Shown in pieces: positions 37,431 to 47,116 of a stretch of DNA of 64,000 nt. A program made the translations under genes and the position numbers. Positions within the stretch are counted from its first letter, which is position 1. Each line of letters opens with the position of its first letter. A model generated the notes under the pieces. That model did not search any database. It saw only the letters and a list, made by a program, of their open reading frames with translations, and was not told the origin of the DNA. The stretch comes from Sphingomonas gei (GTDB taxonomy: Bacteria; Pseudomonadota; Alphaproteobacteria; Sphingomonadales; Sphingomonadaceae): NCBI RefSeq assembly GCF_004792685.1, contig NZ_SRXT01000004.1, positions 186,001 to 250,000 of the forward strand, read 5' to 3'.

Positions 37431-38723
37431 ATGACTACAGCCCCCCATCGTCGCCGCCGCCCGAGCGGTCAAGAGCCCGACGCGCCCGGCGTCCCCGCCC
37501 GCCGCGCGGCACTCAAGCTGCTCGACGCCGTGCTGCGTCGCGGCCTCGCGCTCGAACAGGCGCTCGATTCGGCGGCGCAGGGCCTGGCCCCGAACGATCG
37601 CGGGCTCGCCCACGCGATTGCCGCCGAAGCGCTGCGCCGGCTTCCCGATCTCGACGCGCTGATCGATTCGGCGACTCAGCGCGACCTGCCGGACGACGCC
37701 AAGGCGCGATTCGCGCTGCGCATCGCGCTCGTCCAGGCGCTGGTGCTCCGCACGCCCGGACACGCCGCGATTTCTACCGTGCTCCCGCTCGTAGAGGGCG
37801 GCCCGCGAAAACTCGTCCACGGTGTGTTCGGCACGTTGCTGCGCCAGGGCGTCACTTTGCCCGAGCCGCCGACCTTGCCCGATCCGGTGGCGTTGCGCTG
37901 GCACGCCGCCTGGGGCGACCAGATGATCGAGGATGCCGAGCGCGCGATTGCAGTGCCGCCGCCGCTCGACCTGACTTTGCGCAATCCCGCACAGGCACCC
38001 GATCTGGCCGGCAAGAGCCTGCTTCCCGGCCATCTGCGTCTCGACGAGAAGGCGTCGGTCACCGGGATCGACGGTTATGCCGAGGGCGACTGGTGGGTGC
38101 AGGACCTCGCCGCGTCGATCCCTGCCCGGCTGATCGGCAGCGGCTCCGGTACTGCGCTCGATCTCTGCGCCGCCCCGGGGGGCAAGACGCTCCAGCTCGC
38201 CGCGGCAGGGTGGCAGGTGACCGCGGTCGACGTTTCCGAAAGTCGTCTTGCGCGACTTCACGAGAATCTCGAACGCACCGGCCTCAGCGCCAAGGTCGTC
38301 GCCGCCGATCTGCTCAAATGGCAACCCACCGAGCCTGCCGACGCCGTGCTGCTCGACGCTCCGTGCAGCGCCACCGGCATCTTTCGCCGCCATCCCGACG
38401 TGCTCCACCGCGTCCGCCCGTCAATGATCGCCGAGATGGCCGAGCTTCAGACGCGCCTGTTCGCCCGCGCGGCCTTGTGGGTGAAGCCCGGGGGCACCCT
38501 GGTCTTCTCGACCTGCTCGCTCGAGCCGCAGGAAGGCGAGGCACAACTCGAACGCTTCCTTGCCGGCCACCCGCAATTCGCGATCGTGCCGGTCACCGCC
38601 GACGAACTGCCCGAGGGCGTCCTGGCGCGGGAAGACGGCACGCTGCGCCTGTTGCCTGGCGCGCTTGCCGACGCCGGCGGTCTAGATGGCTTCTTCATCG
38701 CGCGACTCCGTCGGGCCGCCTGA
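37431..38723 (+). CDS. rsmB: 16S rRNA (cytosine-967-C5)-methyltransferase RsmB-like
   Basis: 430 residues. The N-terminal NusB-like helical RNA-binding domain (about 25-155) precedes the methyltransferase: SAM motif LDLCAAPGGKT about 243-253, DAPCSATGIFRRHPD near 309 (first catalytic Cys) and FSTCSLEPQEGE near 358 (second Cys). This is the RsmB architecture. MTTAPH at 37431 is chosen; longer in-frame starts would run through the SDHAF4-like gene on the other strand. It is followed by a perfect inverted repeat. Confidence 0.93.
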   Translation: MTTAPHRRRRPSGQEPDAPGVPARRAALKLLDAVLRRGLALEQALDSAAQGLAPNDRGLAHAIAAEALRRLPDLDALIDSATQRDLPDDAKARFALRIALVQALVLRTPGHAAISTVLPLVEGGPRKLVHGVFGTLLRQGVTLPEPPTLPDPVALRWHAAWGDQMIEDAERAIAVPPPLDLTLRNPAQAPDLAGKSLLPGHLRLDEKASVTGIDGYAEGDWWVQDLAASIPARLIGSGSGTALDLCAAPGGKTLQLAAAGWQVTAVDVSESRLARLHENLERTGLSAKVVAADLLKWQPTEPADAVLLDAPCSATGIFRRHPDVLHRVRPSMIAEMAELQTRLFARAALWVKPGGTLVFSTCSLEPQEGEAQLERFLAGHPQFAIVPVTADELPEGVLAREDGTLRLLPGALADAGGLDGFFIARLRRAA

Positions 38724-38737
38724 CAGAAAGCAAGGTG

Positions 38738-38864
38738 GTTCACGCGGAGGCGCGGAGGATCAGCGCACGTTGCATAGCGAGGGCATCTATCGCGGCGACC
38801 ATGATGATTGCCGCGTTGCGGCGGCAAATACCGTATCTCCGCGGCTCCGCGCCTCCGCGTGAAC
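38738..38864. repeat. 127-bp intergenic inverted repeat with perfect 20-bp arms
   Basis: GTTCACGCGGAGGCGCGGAG (38738-38757) and CTCCGCGCCTCCGCGTGAAC (38845-38864) are exact reverse complements, with an 87-base centre. It fills most of the gap 38724-38924 between rsmB and rpe. It carries no coding signal. Elements with this GTTCACGCGGAGG arm are dispersed in sphingomonads, to my recollection. Confidence 0.9.
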
Positions 38865-38924
38865 AACTATCTCTTCTTGTCCGCGCCGGTTGCGCGCGAA
38901 TCACGCCATGCTAGAGCATCCGGT

Positions 38925-39584
38925 ATGCCTGAAGTCCGTATAGCCCCATCGATCCTCTCCGCCGACTTCGCCCGTCTGGGCGAAGAGATTCGCGCAATCG
39001 ACGCGGCGGGGGCGGACTGGATCCATGTCGACGTGATGGACGGCCATTTCGTGCCCAACATCACGATCGGCCCCGCGGTGATCAAGGCGCTGCGCCCGCA
39101 CACCGCCAAGCCGTTCGACGTCCATTTGATGATCACGCCGGTCGATCCGCTGCTCGCCGCCTTTGCCGATGCCGGCGCGGACACGATCTCGGTGCATCCG
39201 GAGTCGGGCCCGCATCTCCACCGCACGCTCCAGACGATCAAGGCGTTGGGCAAGCGCGCCGGCGTGGTGCTCAACCCCGCCACCCCGGTGGACGTCGTCG
39301 ACCATGTCATGGACATGATCGACCTGATCCTGGTGATGAGCGTCAATCCCGGCTTCGGCGGGCAGAAATTCATCGAGACCCAGCTGCCCAAGATCAGCGA
39401 GCTGCGTCGCCGAATCACGGCATCGGGCCGTGCGATCGATCTCGAGGTCGACGGCGGCGTCGACCGCGACACCGCGCCGCGAGTGATCGCCGCGGGCGCC
39501 GACGCTTTGGTCGCGGGCACCGCCACCTTCACCGGCGGCCCCGATCATTATGCCGCCAACATCGCCGCATTGAGAGGCGGATGA
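38925..39584 (+). CDS. rpe: ribulose-phosphate 3-epimerase
   Basis: 219-residue TIM barrel that interconverts ribulose-5-P and xylulose-5-[34 protein letters not shown] and [14 protein letters not shown] carry the metal and catalytic residues, and [12 protein letters not shown] is the phosphate-binding region. ATG at 38925 starts four codons before the conserved strand. The stop overlaps the next gene by four bases. Confidence 0.97.
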   Translation: MPEVRIAPSILSADFARLGEEIRAIDAAGADWIHVDVMDGHFVPNITIGPAVIKALRPHTAKPFDVHLMITPVDPLLAAFADAGADTISVHPESGPHLHRTLQTIKALGKRAGVVLNPATPVDVVDHVMDMIDLILVMSVNPGFGGQKFIETQLPKISELRRRITASGRAIDLEVDGGVDRDTAPRVIAAGADALVAGTATFTGGPDHYAANIAALRGG

Positions 39585-41314
39585 AAAACGCGCCGCCCGA
39601 ATCCGGCCCCGACGGAGTCGATGAAGGCAAACGGCTGATCCGCACCGGTGGCGATCGTGGCCTCAGCCTCGCCGAGCGCATCTCGGAGCGGTTCCAGCGG
39701 CTGACCTGGGGCACCCCGCTCCACGCGATGCGGCTGCGCGGGCGCCACCCGCTCAAGCTCATCGCGGTTCCCGACGATCCGTTTTTCGGCGACGCCCAGC
39801 GCGGCAATGCCCTGCTCGAAGGCGTTATCCGCTTCCAGGGCGAGGACCGTGCGATCGACGCGCTCGATTTCGCCAAGCCGGACTGGTCGCCGGGCTTCGG
39901 CGATTATCTGCAGAGCTTCGCCTGGCTGCGCGACCTGTCGAGCGTCACCACACGCGCCCGCGGCGTGCCGATCGCCGAGGAAATCATGCGCCGCTGGCTC
40001 GCCGCGCATGGCGAGAAAGTGTCCGAGCCGGCGTGGCGGGCGGATTATTGGGGCCGGCGCATCCTGTTCTGGACCGCGCACGCCCCGCTGATCCTGTCGT
40101 CGACCGATCTCGTCTATCGCTCGAGCGTGCTCCATGCGCTGGCGCGCGGCGCGCGGCATCTCGATCGCGCGGCCAATCGTGTCCAGCCGGGCGCGGGGCT
40201 GATTGCGGCATGGTCGGGCGTGCTCGTCGCCGGGCTGTCGCTGCCGGGCGGGGATCCGCGCCGCGCTTATGGCGAGAGCGGCCTCAAGCGCGCGCTCGAA
40301 CAATCGGTGTTCGACGACGGCGGGAGCGTCACTCGCTCGCCCGCCGCGCAGATCGAATCGATCCAGTTTCTCACCGTCCTCGGCGAAGCCTATGCCGCGC
40401 GGCGGCTGGAAGCGCCGGCGTTCATCGAGGCGGCGCGCAGCCGCATGGTCACTGCGCTGCTCGGGCTGTGCCATGGCGACAAGGGGCTTTCGAGCTGGCA
40501 GGGCTCGGGTCCGGTCGCGGGCGAGGTGATCGAACAGCTGATCGAAGCCACCGGGGTGCGCACCCGACCGCTCAAGCAGGCGCGCGAATGGGGCTATCAG
40601 CGGCTGTCGCAGGGGCAGACCGTGTTGATCATGGACGTCGCGCCGCCGCCGCTCGCCCGGCTGGTCGAGGGCGGCTGCGCCTCGACGCTCGCCTTCGAGC
40701 TGTCCGACGGACCCGATCGCCTCGTCGTCAACTGCGGCGGTGCGCGCGCGGTGCACGCCAAGGTTTCATCCGCGCTCGCCGAAGGCCTGCGCACCACCGC
40801 CGCGCATTCGACGCTGGCGCTGAGCAACAGCAACTCGACTGCAATCCATGCTGACGGCACGCTGGGGCGCGGCGTGGTCGAAGTCGAACTGGTGCGCCAC
40901 GAGACCGATACCGCCAGCCGGATCGAGGCGAGCCATGACGGCTATGTCCGCCGTCACGGCTATCTCCATCGCCGGGTGGTGGCGATGTCGCCCGACGGGC
41001 GCGACGTGCGCGGCGAGGACATGCTGCTCCCCGCCGATCGCCGCAAGCACAAGAACCCGATCGTCTTTACCGCGCGCTTTCATCTCCATCCGCAAGTTCA
41101 GGTGACTCCCACCGCCGATGGGCTCGCCGCGATCCTGCGCACGGCCTCGGGGCATCTCTGGCAATTCCGCTGCAAGGGCGGCAGCTTCGCGATCGAGGAC
41201 AGCGTGTGGGTCGATCCTCGCGGCCGCCCGCTTGGTAGCCAGCAGCTCGTCGTCACCGGGGCGAGCCCCGCCGGCGGCGCCAATGTCAGCTGGATCTTCC
41301 ACCGCGCCAAATAG
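39581..41314 (+). CDS. heparinase II/III family protein
   Basis: 577 residues. An alpha/alpha-barrel N-terminal half contains [14 protein letters not shown] and [15 protein letters not shown]. The C-terminal beta-sandwich contains [14 protein letters not shown] and [16 protein letters not shown]; this is the heparinase II/III-like domain with the HSTL histidine motif. No signal peptide is visible, so a cytosolic or non-classical role is likely. Substrate unknown. Its ATG overlaps the rpe stop; purH follows. Confidence 0.9.
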   Translation: MKNAPPESGPDGVDEGKRLIRTGGDRGLSLAERISERFQRLTWGTPLHAMRLRGRHPLKLIAVPDDPFFGDAQRGNALLEGVIRFQGEDRAIDALDFAKPDWSPGFGDYLQSFAWLRDLSSVTTRARGVPIAEEIMRRWLAAHGEKVSEPAWRADYWGRRILFWTAHAPLILSSTDLVYRSSVLHALARGARHLDRAANRVQPGAGLIAAWSGVLVAGLSLPGGDPRRAYGESGLKRALEQSVFDDGGSVTRSPAAQIESIQFLTVLGEAYAARRLEAPAFIEAARSRMVTALLGLCHGDKGLSSWQGSGPVAGEVIEQLIEATGVRTRPLKQAREWGYQRLSQGQTVLIMDVAPPPLARLVEGGCASTLAFELSDGPDRLVVNCGGARAVHAKVSSALAEGLRTTAAHSTLALSNSNSTAIHADGTLGRGVVEVELVRHETDTASRIEASHDGYVRRHGYLHRRVVAMSPDGRDVRGEDMLLPADRRKHKNPIVFTARFHLHPQVQVTPTADGLAAILRTASGHLWQFRCKGGSFAIEDSVWVDPRGRPLGSQQLVVTGASPAGGANVSWIFHRAK

Positions 41315-41343
41315 CTTGCTTCGGTTTGCATGCGGAGAGCTGG

Positions 41344-41368
41344 CCTTCGACAAGCTCAGGCCGAACGG
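41344..41368. repeat. half copy of the CTTCGACAAGCTCAG repeat
   Basis: CCTTCGACAAGCTCAGGCCG then AACGG matches the right arm of the element inside bkdB (45823-45850), but no partner arm is present nearby. It lies in the 114-base gap between the heparinase-family gene and purH; the rest of that gap holds only the purH ribosome-binding site. Confidence 0.7.
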
Positions 41369-41428
41369 TCTCGAGCGAACGCCAGAAAGGGGTTGCGAGG
41401 CGGGGCGCGATCCTTAGGAGAGCGGGCC

Positions 41429-42997
41429 ATGGATCAGGTCAGCATCAAGCGCGCGCTTCTCTCGGTCTCCGACAAGACCGGGATCGTCGAACTCGGCCAG
41501 GCGCTCGCCGCCCAGGGCGTCGAACTGGTCTCGACCGGCGGCACCGCCAAGGCATTGCGCGACGCCGGGCTCGACGTGCGCGACATCTCCGATCTGACCG
41601 GCTTCCCCGAGATGATGGACGGCCGGGTCAAGACGCTCCACCCCAAGGTCCATGGCGGGCTGCTCGCGGTGCGGGACAATCCCGAGCATGTCGCGTCGAT
41701 GGACGAACATGATATCGGCGCGATCGATCTGGTGGTGGTGAACCTCTATCCTTTCGCGCAGACCGTGGCGCGCGGCGCCGGGCGGGACGAGATTATCGAG
41801 AATATCGATATCGGCGGCCCGTCGATGGTCCGCTCGGCCGCCAAGAACCATGATTCGGTCGCGATCGTCACCGATCCCGCCGATTATCCGCTGGTATCCG
41901 GGGCCAGCACCACGCTCGATCAGCGCCGGAAGTTCGCCGCCAAGGCCTATGCCGCCACCGCCGCCTATGACGCGGCGATCGCGAGCTGGTTCGCCTTCGC
42001 CGACCAGGAGGAGAGGTTCCCGCAAACGCTTCCAGTTGCGCTCACCAAGGGCCCCGAGCTTCGCTACGGCGAAAACCCGCACCAGTCGGCGGCGCTCTAT
42101 CTGCCCCAGAGCGGCGCGCGCGGCATCGCGCAGGCCGAGCAGCTCCAGGGCAAGGCGCTCAGCTACAACAATTACAACGACGCCGACGCCGCGCTCGAAT
42201 TGGTCTCGGAGTTCAAGGACGGTCCGCCGACGGTCGTCATCGTCAAGCACGCCAATCCCTGCGGCGTCGCCACCGCGGACACGCTGAAAGAGGCCTATCT
42301 TCGGGCACTGGCCTGCGATTCGATCTCGGCGTTCGGTGGGATCATCGCCGTCAACCGCATCCTCGACCGCGAAACCGCGGAGGCGATCGCCGGCATCTTC
42401 ACCGAAGTCGTCGTCGCGCCCGATGCCGATGCGGAGGCCCGCGCAGTCTTCGCCGCCAAGAAGAATCTGCGCCTGCTGATCACCGGGGATCTTCCCGATC
42501 CCGCGCGCCCGGGGCTGATGTTCAAGTCGATCGCCGGCGGCATGCTGGTCCAGTCGCGCGACAACGGCAGGATCACCGAGGCCGATCTCAAGCTAGTGAC
42601 CAAACGTGCGCCGGCTGCGCAGGAACTCGCCGACTGCCTTTTCGCCTGGACGGTGGCCAAGCATGTCAAGTCGAACGCCATCGTCTATGCCAGCGGCGGC
42701 AGCACCGCGGGGATCGGCGCGGGGCAGATGAACCGGCTCGAATCGGCGCGCATCGCCGCGTGGAAGGCCAAGGACGCCGCCGACAAGGCCGGCTGGGGCC
42801 AGCCGCGCACGATCGGCTCGGCAGTGGCTTCGGACGCCTTCTTCCCCTTCGCCGATGGGCTGCTTGCCGCCGTGGAAGCGGGCGCCACTGCCGTGATCCA
42901 GCCCGGCGGCTCGATTCGCGACGACGACGTCATCGCTGCGGCCGACGAGGCGGGCCTCGCGATGGTCTTTACCGGAATGCGGCATTTCCGCCACTGA
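41429..42997 (+). CDS. purH: bifunctional AICAR transformylase / IMP cyclohydrolase
   Basis: 522 residues performing the last two steps of IMP synthesis. The N-terminal cyclohydrolase domain (1-195) has [19 protein letters not shown] and [13 protein letters not shown]. The transformylase domain has the catalytic KHANPCG near 273 and the C-terminal DAFFPFADG. The start is set by AGGAGA at 41416-41421, 7 bases before the ATG; open frame upstream of it lacks a better signal. Confidence 0.97.
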   Translation: MDQVSIKRALLSVSDKTGIVELGQALAAQGVELVSTGGTAKALRDAGLDVRDISDLTGFPEMMDGRVKTLHPKVHGGLLAVRDNPEHVASMDEHDIGAIDLVVVNLYPFAQTVARGAGRDEIIENIDIGGPSMVRSAAKNHDSVAIVTDPADYPLVSGASTTLDQRRKFAAKAYAATAAYDAAIASWFAFADQEERFPQTLPVALTKGPELRYGENPHQSAALYLPQSGARGIAQAEQLQGKALSYNNYNDADAALELVSEFKDGPPTVVIVKHANPCGVATADTLKEAYLRALACDSISAFGGIIAVNRILDRETAEAIAGIFTEVVVAPDADAEARAVFAAKKNLRLLITGDLPDPARPGLMFKSIAGGMLVQSRDNGRITEADLKLVTKRAPAAQELADCLFAWTVAKHVKSNAIVYASGGSTAGIGAGQMNRLESARIAAWKAKDAADKAGWGQPRTIGSAVASDAFFPFADGLLAAVEAGATAVIQPGGSIRDDDVIAAADEAGLAMVFTGMRHFRH

Positions 42998-43012
42998 GTG
43001 AGGTGGCGATAG

Positions 43013-43059
43013 GGTCAGCCTTGCTGACCTACTCGACAAGGCTTTTGAAATTTTATAAC
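43013..43059 (+). promoter_or_regulatory. hairpin and candidate promoter upstream of bkdA1
   Basis: A perfect 7-bp hairpin GGTCAGC-CTT-GCTGACC (43013-43029) is followed by an AT-rich stretch containing TATAAC at 43054-43059. No convincing -35 hexamer lies at the right distance (CTCGAC gives a 16-base spacer). It may be the bkd promoter with an operator-like dyad, or a weak purH terminator. The rest of 42998-43122 shows nothing. Confidence 0.35.
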
Positions 43060-43122
43060 AAGCGTCCGGAACCCGAGTCCGTGCGTTCTCCGGAACGATA
43101 CGGTCCGAACTTCGGAGAGATC

Positions 43123-44388
43123 ATGGACGCCCCGCGCGCCAATTTGCCGCCGCTATCGCTGCATGTGCCCGAGCCGAAATTCCGGCCGGGCGACGAGGCC
43201 GATTTCAGCGACGTCGACGTCCCGCCTGCGGGCTCGGCGCGCCGGCCCGACAGCGCCGAGCCTGCCGCCAACTTTCATGAGCTCGCTTATACCCTGATTC
43301 GCGTGCTCGACGATGCGGGCCAGGCGGTCGGGCCGTGGAACCCGCGGCTCGACGCACAGGCGCTTCGGAAGATGCTTCGCTCGATGGCGATGGTCCGCGC
43401 GTTCGACGAGCGCATGTTCCGCGCCCAGCGCCAGGGCAAGACCAGCTTCTACATGAAGTCGACCGGCGAGGAGGCCATCGCGGTCGCCGCGACGATGGCG
43501 CTCGCCGCGGACGACATGTGCTTCCCTTCCTATCGGCAGCAGGGCATCCTGATCACGCGCGGCTATCCGCTGGTCACGATGATGAACCAGATCTACTCGA
43601 ACAAGGGCGATCCGCTGCAGGGACGCCAGCTGCCGATCATGTATTCGGCCAAGGATCACGGCTTCTTCTCGATCTCGGGCAATCTCGCGACGCAATATCC
43701 GCAGGCAGTCGGCTGGGCGATGGCGAGCGCGGCCAAGGGTGACACCCGCATCGCCGCGACCTGGTGCGGCGAGGGCAGCACCGCTGAGGGCGACTTCCAC
43801 TCGGCGCTGACCTTCGCGACGGTGTACCGGGCGCCGGTCATCCTCAACGTCGTCAACAACCAATGGGCGATCAGCAGCTTTTCGGGCTTTGCCGGCGCCG
43901 AGGCGACGACCTTCGCGGCGCGCGCGGTGGGCTATGGCATTGCCGGGCTGCGCGTCGACGGCAATGACGCGCTGGCAGTCTATGCCGCTACCCAATGGGC
44001 GGCCGAGCGGGCGCGGACCAACCAGGGCCCGACCCTGATCGAGCATTTCACGTATCGCGCCGAGGGCCATTCGACCTCGGACGACCCGACCGCCTATCGC
44101 TCGGCGGGCGAGCCCAATGCCTGGCCGCTCGGCGACCCGGTGCGGCGTCTGAAGGAGCATCTCATTGCGCTCGGCGAGTGGGACGAGGAACGCCATGCGG
44201 CGCAGGATCTCGAACTCGCCGAGGAAGTGAAGCGCGCGCAGAAGGAAGCCGAGAAGAACGGCATTCTCGGCCACGGCATGCACCAACCCTTCGAGACCAT
44301 GTTCGAAGGCGTGTTCGAGGAGATGCCCTGGCACCTCAAGGAACAGTCCGAACAGATGATCGCCGAGCGCAAGGCGGCGGGGATATGA
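43123..44388 (+). CDS. bkdA1: branched-chain 2-oxoacid dehydrogenase E1 alpha subunit
   Basis: 421 residues. A 75-residue N-terminal extension precedes the thiamine-diphosphate fold with KTSFYMKSTGEEAIAV, FPSYRQQGILI and GEGSTAEGDFHSALTFAT (from about 216), where the ThDP/Mg motif ends at NNQWAIS. It decarboxylates 2-oxo acids from valine, leucine and isoleucine. GGAGAG precedes the ATG. It overlaps bkdA2 by four bases. The three bkd genes form one operon; no E3 gene is in the window. Confidence 0.96.
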   Translation: MDAPRANLPPLSLHVPEPKFRPGDEADFSDVDVPPAGSARRPDSAEPAANFHELAYTLIRVLDDAGQAVGPWNPRLDAQALRKMLRSMAMVRAFDERMFRAQRQGKTSFYMKSTGEEAIAVAATMALAADDMCFPSYRQQGILITRGYPLVTMMNQIYSNKGDPLQGRQLPIMYSAKDHGFFSISGNLATQYPQAVGWAMASAAKGDTRIAATWCGEGSTAEGDFHSALTFATVYRAPVILNVVNNQWAISSFSGFAGAEATTFAARAVGYGIAGLRVDGNDALAVYAATQWAAERARTNQGPTLIEHFTYRAEGHSTSDDPTAYRSAGEPNAWPLGDPVRRLKEHLIALGEWDEERHAAQDLELAEEVKRAQKEAEKNGILGHGMHQPFETMFEGVFEEMPWHLKEQSEQMIAERKAAGI

Positions 44389-45425
44389 GCGGCGACGACG
44401 AAGCCGGCGCCACCGTGCGGATGAACATGATCCAGGCGATCAACTCGGCGATGGACGTGATGATGGCGCGCGATCCCGACGTGGTCGTGATGGGCGAGGA
44501 TGTCGGCTATTTTGGCGGCGTCTTCCGCGCAACTGCCGGGCTCCAGGCCAAGTTCGGCAAGACCCGCGTGTTCGACACCCCGATCACCGAAATCGGCATC
44601 ATCGGCGTCGCGATCGGGATGGGCGCTTACGGCCTGCGCCCAGTCCCCGAGATTCAGTTCGCCGATTATATCTACCCGGCGCTCGACCAGCTCGTTTCCG
44701 AAGCGGCGCGGCTGCGCTATCGCTCGGCGGCGGACTTCACGGCGCCGATCACGGTGCGCTCGCCGTATGGCGGCGGCATCTTCGGCGGGCAGACGCATTC
44801 GCAATCGCCCGAGGGGATCTTCACGCACGTCTCGGGGATCAAGACGGTGATCCCGTCGACGCCCTACGACGCCAAGGGGCTGCTGATATCGGCGATCGAG
44901 GACAATGATCCGGTCCTCTTCCTGGAGCCCAAGCGCATCTATAACGGGCCGTTCGACGGCCATTACGACCGCCCGTCGAAGAACTGGTCGGCGCACCCCG
45001 CGGGCGAGGTGCCCGAGGGCCATTACCGCGTCGAGCTCGGCAAGGCGGCGACGGTCCGCAGCGGCGAGGCGCTGACGATCCTCTGCTACGGCACGATGGT
45101 CCATGTCGTTTCGAACACGATCGAGGAGCTCGGCATCGACGCCGAGATCATCGACTTGCGCACGCTCGTCCCGCTCGACATCGAGGCGATCGAGACATCG
45201 GTCAAGAAGACCGGCCGCTGCATGATCGTCCATGAGGCGACGCGCACCGGCGGCTTCGGCGCCGAGCTCTCGGCCTTGGTGCAGGAGCGCTGCTTCTACC
45301 ATCTCGAAGCGCCGATCGAGCGCGTCACCGGCTTCGACACGCCCTATCCCCACAGCCTCGAATGGGCCTATTTCCCCGGCCCCGTCCGCATCACCGAGGC
45401 GCTCAAGAAACTCCTGAAGGATTGA
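44385..45425 (+). CDS. bkdA2: branched-chain 2-oxoacid dehydrogenase E1 beta subunit
   Basis: 346 residues forming the heterotetramer with BkdA1. MIQAINSAMDVMMARDPDVVVMGEDVGYFGGVFRAT starts the domain; DTPITEIGIIGVAIGMGAYG, VRSPYGGGIFGGQTHSQSPE and a C-terminal transketolase-like domain (SGEALTILCYGTMV onwards) follow. ATG at 44385 lies inside the bkdA1 stop (ATGA). bkdB follows after 5 bases. Confidence 0.96.
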   Translation: MSGDDEAGATVRMNMIQAINSAMDVMMARDPDVVVMGEDVGYFGGVFRATAGLQAKFGKTRVFDTPITEIGIIGVAIGMGAYGLRPVPEIQFADYIYPALDQLVSEAARLRYRSAADFTAPITVRSPYGGGIFGGQTHSQSPEGIFTHVSGIKTVIPSTPYDAKGLLISAIEDNDPVLFLEPKRIYNGPFDGHYDRPSKNWSAHPAGEVPEGHYRVELGKAATVRSGEALTILCYGTMVHVVSNTIEELGIDAEIIDLRTLVPLDIEAIETSVKKTGRCMIVHEATRTGGFGAELSALVQERCFYHLEAPIERVTGFDTPYPHSLEWAYFPGPVRITEALKKLLKD

Positions 45426-45430
45426 CCCCG

Positions 45431-46732
45431 ATGGCCCGCTTCACTTTCCGCCTGCCGGATATCGGCGAAGGCATCGCCGAGGCCGAGATCGTCGCGTGGC
45501 ACGTGCGTGTCGGCGAGCGCGTCGAGGAAGACCAGCAAGTTGCCGACATGATGACCGACAAGGCGACCGTAGAGATGGAATCGCCGGTGTCGGGCGTGGT
45601 GATCGAGCTTGCCGGTGAAGTCGGCGATCAGGTCGCGATCGGATCGGCGCTGATGGTGGTCGAGACCGATGGCGACGCGGCGGAAGCGCCCAGCGAGGAG
45701 GTCCTCGAAGCCGAAAATCCCGGCGTCGAAGAGGCGACAGAGAACGATTCTCTCCCCGTTCGCGCTGAGCCTGTCGAAGCGCCGTCCGCCACTTCACCCG
45801 GAGCCAGCAGGGAAGAACAGCCCTTCGACAAGCTCAGCGCGAACGGGGAGGGGAGTGCCCCCGCACTGCAAAAGCACGTCCTCGCCTCGCCTGCGGTTCG
45901 CGCCCGCGCGCAGGATCTTGGCATCGACCTCGCCGCCGTAAAGGCCGAAGGCGACCGCCTGCGCCATTCCGATCTCGACGCCTATCTCCGCTACGGCCAT
46001 GGCCAGGGCTATCACGCTCCGCACGCCAGCCGTGCCCGCGAGGATCAACCTATCAAGGTCATCGGCATGCGCCGCCGCATCGCCGAGAACATGGCGGCGT
46101 CGAAGCGCGCGATCCCGCATTTCACTTATGTCGACGAGATCGACGTGACTGCGCTCGAAGAGATGCGCGGCGATCTCAACGCCAATCGCGGCCAGCGTCC
46201 CAAGCTGACGATGCTGCCCTTCCTGATCGTCGCGATCTGCCGGACGATCCCGGACTTCCCGATGATCAACGCGCGCTACGACGACGAGGCGGGCGTGGTC
46301 ACTCGCCATGGCCGCGTCCATCTCGGCATGGCGGCGCAGACCGATGCCGGGCTGATGGTGCCGGTGATCCGCGACGCGCAGGACCGCAATGTCTGGCAGC
46401 TCGCCGCCGAGATCACCCGCCTCGCCGAAGCCGCGCGCACCGGCAAGGCGAAGAGCGAGGAACTGAGCGGCTCGACGCTGACCGTCACGTCGCTCGGACC
46501 GCTCGGCGGGATCGCCACCACGCCGGTGATCAATCGCCCCGAAGTCGCGATCATCGGGCCGAACAAGATCGTCGAGCGCCCGATGTTCCGCGGCGACGCG
46601 ATCGTCCGCGCCAAATTGATGAACCTCTCGATCAGCTGCGACCACCGCGTGGTCGACGGCTGGGACGCGGCGAGCTTCGTCCAGGCCGTTCGGAAGCTGC
46701 TCGAGACCCCCGTATTGCTGTTCGCCGACTGA
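45431..46732 (+). CDS. bkdB: branched-chain 2-oxoacid dehydrogenase E2 (lipoyl acyltransferase)
   Basis: 433 residues: lipoyl domain (1-80; lipoylated Lys44 in MTDKATVEM), an acidic linker, a peripheral-subunit-binding domain (about 150-187, ASPAVRARAQDLGIDL) and the catalytic domain (about 205-433) with SCDHRVVDGWDAA. Residues 108-140 are encoded by a 99-bp inverted repeat (45752-45850) inserted in frame in the linker. The insertion leaves all domains intact. The stop is one base before the frameshifted YciI-like gene. Confidence 0.96.
   Translation: MARFTFRLPDIGEGIAEAEIVAWHVRVGERVEEDQQVADMMTDKATVEMESPVSGVVIELAGEVGDQVAIGSALMVVETDGDAAEAPSEEVLEAENPGVEEATENDSLPVRAEPVEAPSATSPGASREEQPFDKLSANGEGSAPALQKHVLASPAVRARAQDLGIDLAAVKAEGDRLRHSDLDAYLRYGHGQGYHAPHASRAREDQPIKVIGMRRRIAENMAASKRAIPHFTYVDEIDVTALEEMRGDLNANRGQRPKLTMLPFLIVAICRTIPDFPMINARYDDEAGVVTRHGRVHLGMAAQTDAGLMVPVIRDAQDRNVWQLAAEITRLAEAARTGKAKSEELSGSTLTVTSLGPLGGIATTPVINRPEVAIIGPNKIVERPMFRGDAIVRAKLMNLSISCDHRVVDGWDAASFVQAVRKLLETPVLLFAD
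45752..45850. repeat. 99-bp inverted repeat inside bkdB, in frame
   Basis: The 28-base arms (45752-45779 and 45823-45850; left arm starts CTCCCCGTTCGCGCTGAGCC) are reverse complements with a single mismatch, around a 43-base centre. The element is exactly 33 codons and contains no stop in the bkdB frame. A lone right arm of the same family lies at 41344-41368. Confidence 0.95.
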
Positions 46733-46733
46733 G

Positions 46734-47034
46734 ATGGTGCACTTCCTGCTCCGCTACGAACTGGCGCCCGATTATCTCGAGCGCCGCGCGGCCCTGCGCG
46801 ATGCGCATCTTGCGCTTGCCTGGGCGGCAGTCGCGCGGCGAGTTGTTGCTCGGCGGCGCCGTCGGCGAGCCGGTCGAATCGGCGCTGCTGCTGTTCACCG
46901 ACGCCGACGCCGCACATGCCTTCCCCGCCGCCGATCCCTATGTGGCGAACGGCTTGGTAACGCGCTGGAGCGTGGTGCCCTGGGCTACTGTGGTCGGCGC
47001 CGAAGCGGCCAACCCGGTCCGGCCCCAAGCCTGA
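46734..47034 (+). pseudogene. YciI-like protein gene, frameshifted
   Basis: Frame one from the ATG (46734) reads FLLRYELAPDYLERRAALRDAHLALAWAA, the start of a YciI-type protein. The continuation LLLGGAVGEPVESALLLF through YVANGLVTRW to a stop at 47032 lies in the +1 frame. The shift falls between about 46828 and 46839, in a GCGCGGCG run. Together the halves would give about 99 residues of normal family length. Either one extra base or two missing bases would explain it; a sequencing error is possible. It starts one base after the bkdB stop. Confidence 0.75.
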
Positions 47035-47116
47035 AGCGCGCCCGGGCGTAGCAGCGCTTTTCCGGCCCCAAGCGTCTCGCACTTGCCGTGCCGCGGACGA
47101 GCGGCGAAGGGGAGCC

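Noticed and set aside
43013..43029. Intrinsic terminator for purH
   Set aside because: The 7-bp hairpin is perfect but has no T run after it; kept only as part of the bkd upstream region.
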